NCBI GenBank assembly: GCA_903884375.1
Contig: CAISER010000010.1
Location: 1 to 40,940, forward strand
DNA length: 40,940 bases
Direction of reading: 5' to 3'
Source of the DNA: Candidatus Collierbacteria bacterium
GTDB taxonomy: Bacteria > Patescibacteriota > Microgenomatia > UBA1400 > MFAQ01
Numbering within the stretch: the first letter of the stretch is position 1; every line of letters starts with the position of its first letter. Below the pieces are notes generated by a model. The model saw only the letters and a program-made list of their open reading frames with translations, was not told where the DNA came from and searched no databases. Shown here piece after piece: positions 38,798 to 40,940 of this stretch. Made by a program: the position numbers and the translations under genes.

Positions 38798-39736
38798 TTA
38801 CCTTTTTTCTCGATACCAATTAAGCAAATCCAAAAGAGTTTTATCAAGTGGTATTTCTGGTTTCCAGCCGGTAAGTATATTAACTTTACTGTAGTCGCCA
38901 TATTGATCGGGTATATCTGAAGGTCTTTTTTTTGACGGATCGATTTTATGTTCTATTTTAATTTTCGAAAACGAACATAGTTTTTCAACAATTTCATTTA
39001 CCGATTCACTTTTTCCTGAACATATTACATAACGTTGTCCTGTTTCTCCTTTTTCAGCAAGGAGTCTATAGGCCCGAACCACATCGCGAACGTCACAGAT
39101 ATCACGTTTTGTGGTCAGATACCCAGTATATATAATTGGTTCTTTCTTGCCTTTTTCTATTTCGGCGATTTGAGAAGCGATATCGGGAGACAGTAATCCT
39201 ATTGGTTGTCCCGGACCAGTGTGATTAAAGGGAGTAGGATAAATGATGTCTAGATTATATGAAGAAATATATTGTTTACAAATAAACCAAGCGGAAACTT
39301 TACTCACGCCATAAGGGCTGTTTGGATTAAGTAGTGTGTTTTCTCGTATCGGCAAATCTTTTTCCTGTACTACTCCGAATTCTCCGGCTGAACCAATGGC
39401 CACAATTCTGGGATGATAATTATTGATATTCCGTACAGACTCAAGAAGGTTGATTAAGCCAATTACGTTAATTTCGAATGTTTTTTGTGGATTTACAAAA
39501 GATGATGCCGGATTTGACCAACCAGCCAAGTGAAAAATTACATCAGGCATTATTTTATTGACCAGTGAGGATATCTCTTCCTGGTTTTCGATATTACAAA
39601 CAAAAACATTTTTAACTAACCCACTTTCAGGTGAATGAAGTGTGGTTCCAAAAACCTCATATCCATTTGACTCCAGCTCTCTCCAAAGATGAGGGCCGAC
39701 GAAGCCTTCACTTCCGGTAATTAAAACCTTTTTCAT
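38798..39736 (-). CDS. NAD-dependent epimerase/reductase, GDP-4-dehydro-6-deoxymannose reductase (Rmd)-like
   Basis: VLITGSEGFVGPHLWRELESNGYEV, FHLAGWSNPASSF, NSPYGVSKVSAW, PFNHTGPGQ, KRDICDVRDVVRAY; directly downstream of gmd. Confidence 0.85.
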   Translation of the reverse strand: MKKVLITGSEGFVGPHLWRELESNGYEVFGTTLHSPESGLVKNVFVCNIENQEEISSLVNKIMPDVIFHLAGWSNPASSFVNPQKTFEINVIGLINLLESVRNINNYHPRIVAIGSAGEFGVVQEKDLPIRENTLLNPNSPYGVSKVSAWFICKQYISSYNLDIIYPTPFNHTGPGQPIGLLSPDIASQIAEIEKGKKEPIIYTGYLTTKRDICDVRDVVRAYRLLAEKGETGQRYVICSGKSESVNEIVEKLCSFSKIKIEHKIDPSKKRPSDIPDQYGDYSKVNILTGWKPEIPLDKTLLDLLNWYREKR

Positions 39737-40758
39737 TTATATTCTTTTTTTAAAAGTTTGATGTCACTATCAACCATAATTTCCATCAATTCTTTCATAA
39801 AAGTGCGTGGCTGCCAACCTAGTTCTTTCTTGGCAAGGGAGTAATCGCCCTTCATGGCTGTAATCTCCGTGGGTCGAAGAAGTTTGGTGTCGGAAATGAC
39901 ATGGTCTTCCCAATTTAGCCCTACATGATCAAAGGCGGCTTTACAGGCATCTTTAATTGAATAGCTTGTGTCCGTACCTATTACATAGTCTTTTGGAGTT
40001 GGTTGTTGAAGCATTAACCACATAGCTTCTATATATTCTTTGGAATATCCCCAGTCACGAACGGCTGATAAATCACCAAGATGTAGTTTCCCTTCCGCAT
40101 CAATTAAAGGTTCCCCTATTTCGTTTACCGGTGGATTTTTTATACCTAATTTGATACAGGCGACTCCCATACTAATCTTGCGGGTTACAAAATGAAGCGA
40201 ACGTCTGGGAGACTCATGATTAAAAAGTATACCGGCACAAACAAACATATCGTATGATTTTCGATATACCTCGACCAACATATGGGCATAGGCCTTGGCA
40301 ATACCATAAGGATTGTTGGCTTTTATGGGTGTACTCTCATTGGCGTGTTCAACTCCTTCAACTCCGCCAAAGATTTCTCGAGAGGTGGCCTGATATACGT
40401 GGGCATTGGGACAAAAACGCCTGACTGATTCAAAAACACGAAGAGGGCCTATTGCAGTGACTTCGGCGGTATAAAAAGGATGGCTCCAACTATCCGCCGG
40501 AACGCTTTGAGAACCCAGGTTGTAGATTTCATCGGGCTGATACTTAATGACTAAATTATCAATCGATGACTGATCAACTAAATCTGCCGCCTCAAGGATG
40601 ATTTTTCCTTTTAAGTGTTCGATGTTTGGCTGGTGTGTTGAAGTGGAGCGACGAATAGTACCTACTACTTGATATCCCTTCTCCAGAAGAAAATCAGATA
40701 AATACGAACCGTCTTGAGAAGTAACGCCGATAATGAGAGCGATTTTTGGTTTGGTCAT
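39733..40758 (-). CDS. gmd: GDP-mannose 4,6-dehydratase
   Basis: [33 protein letters not shown]-like start, [64 protein letters not shown]. Confidence 0.93.
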   Translation of the reverse strand: [341 protein letters not shown]

Positions 40759-40782
40759 ATTAGATATTCTACTATAGCTAGA

Positions 40783-40940
40783 TTAATTATTAACTTTTAG
40801 AATTGTAAAGGCAGTTGTTTTATCAGGATATTTTATTGTTTCCAAAACTTTTTTATTTTTTTCGATGTCTTGGAAATCCTTTTCATATTTTATGGGAACA
40901 ATTAAGTATTTGGGGTTGTATTTAGAAATGATTGTATTTA
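40783..40940 (-). CDS. C-terminal fragment of a CDS running off the window edge
   Basis: Open frame reading ...NTIISKYNPKYLIVPIKYEKDFQDIEKNKKVLETIKYPDKTTAFTILKVNN*; no start within the window. The end resembles tails of GT39-like proteins (weak). Confidence 0.6.
   Translation of the reverse strand, partial: NTIISKYNPKYLIVPIKYEKDFQDIEKNKKVLETIKYPDKTTAFTILKVNN

Noticed and set aside
38789-38800. TAAGAT 6 nt before the wzx GTG as another leaderless promoter
   Set aside because: The hexamer overlaps the upstream gene's stop codon and the genes are probably co-transcribed; too easily coincidental.
1-40940. Alternative genetic code (UGA recoding as in Gracilibacteria/SR1)
   Set aside because: Full-length conserved proteins read through without in-frame TGA, and TGA serves as stop at several overlapping gene junctions (for example 18483-18485, 30759-30761).
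1-40940. CRISPR arrays, tRNAs, rRNAs, transposons
   Set aside because: No regularly spaced repeats, no tRNA-like cloverleaf/GTTCGA pattern or transposase motif noticed by eye; a tRNAscan/minced/ISfinder run would be needed to be sure.

Overview
AT-rich window that reads like a Candidate Phyla Radiation (Microgenomates-like) genome; that assignment is an inference from gene content and compaction. Two blocks dominate. (1) A compact minus-strand dcw cell-division/peptidoglycan cluster at about 1.7-12.2 kb, in transcription order mraZ, rsmH, ftsL-like, PBP/ftsI, dgkA-type kinase, mraY, ftsW, murG, ftsQ-like, ftsA, ftsZ, DUF4342. It has a promoter with apparent MraZ boxes and is preceded by an intrinsic terminator. 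(2) A surface-polysaccharide/glycosylation island of about 27 kb (13.8-40.9 kb): DUF4012 protein, undecaprenyl-phosphate sugar transferase, mannose-1-phosphate guanylyltransferase, many GT2/GT4 and GT39/PMT-like enzymes, O-antigen ligase/polymerase-like protein, hexapeptide acyltransferase, galE, methyltransferases, a Wzx-like flippase, and gmd plus an rmd-like reductase. Standard stop codons are used. I saw no CRISPR array, rRNA, tRNA or transposon. No convincingly new system is visible. The most interesting leads are the dcw promoter architecture, the lack of mur ligases in the cluster, divergent MurG and MraY motifs, candidate leaderless -10/start arrangements, isolated plus-strand genes embedded in minus operons (one with a 51-bp tail-to-tail overlap), and a few uncharacterised proteins. 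All family calls come from reading motifs by eye; no database search was run.
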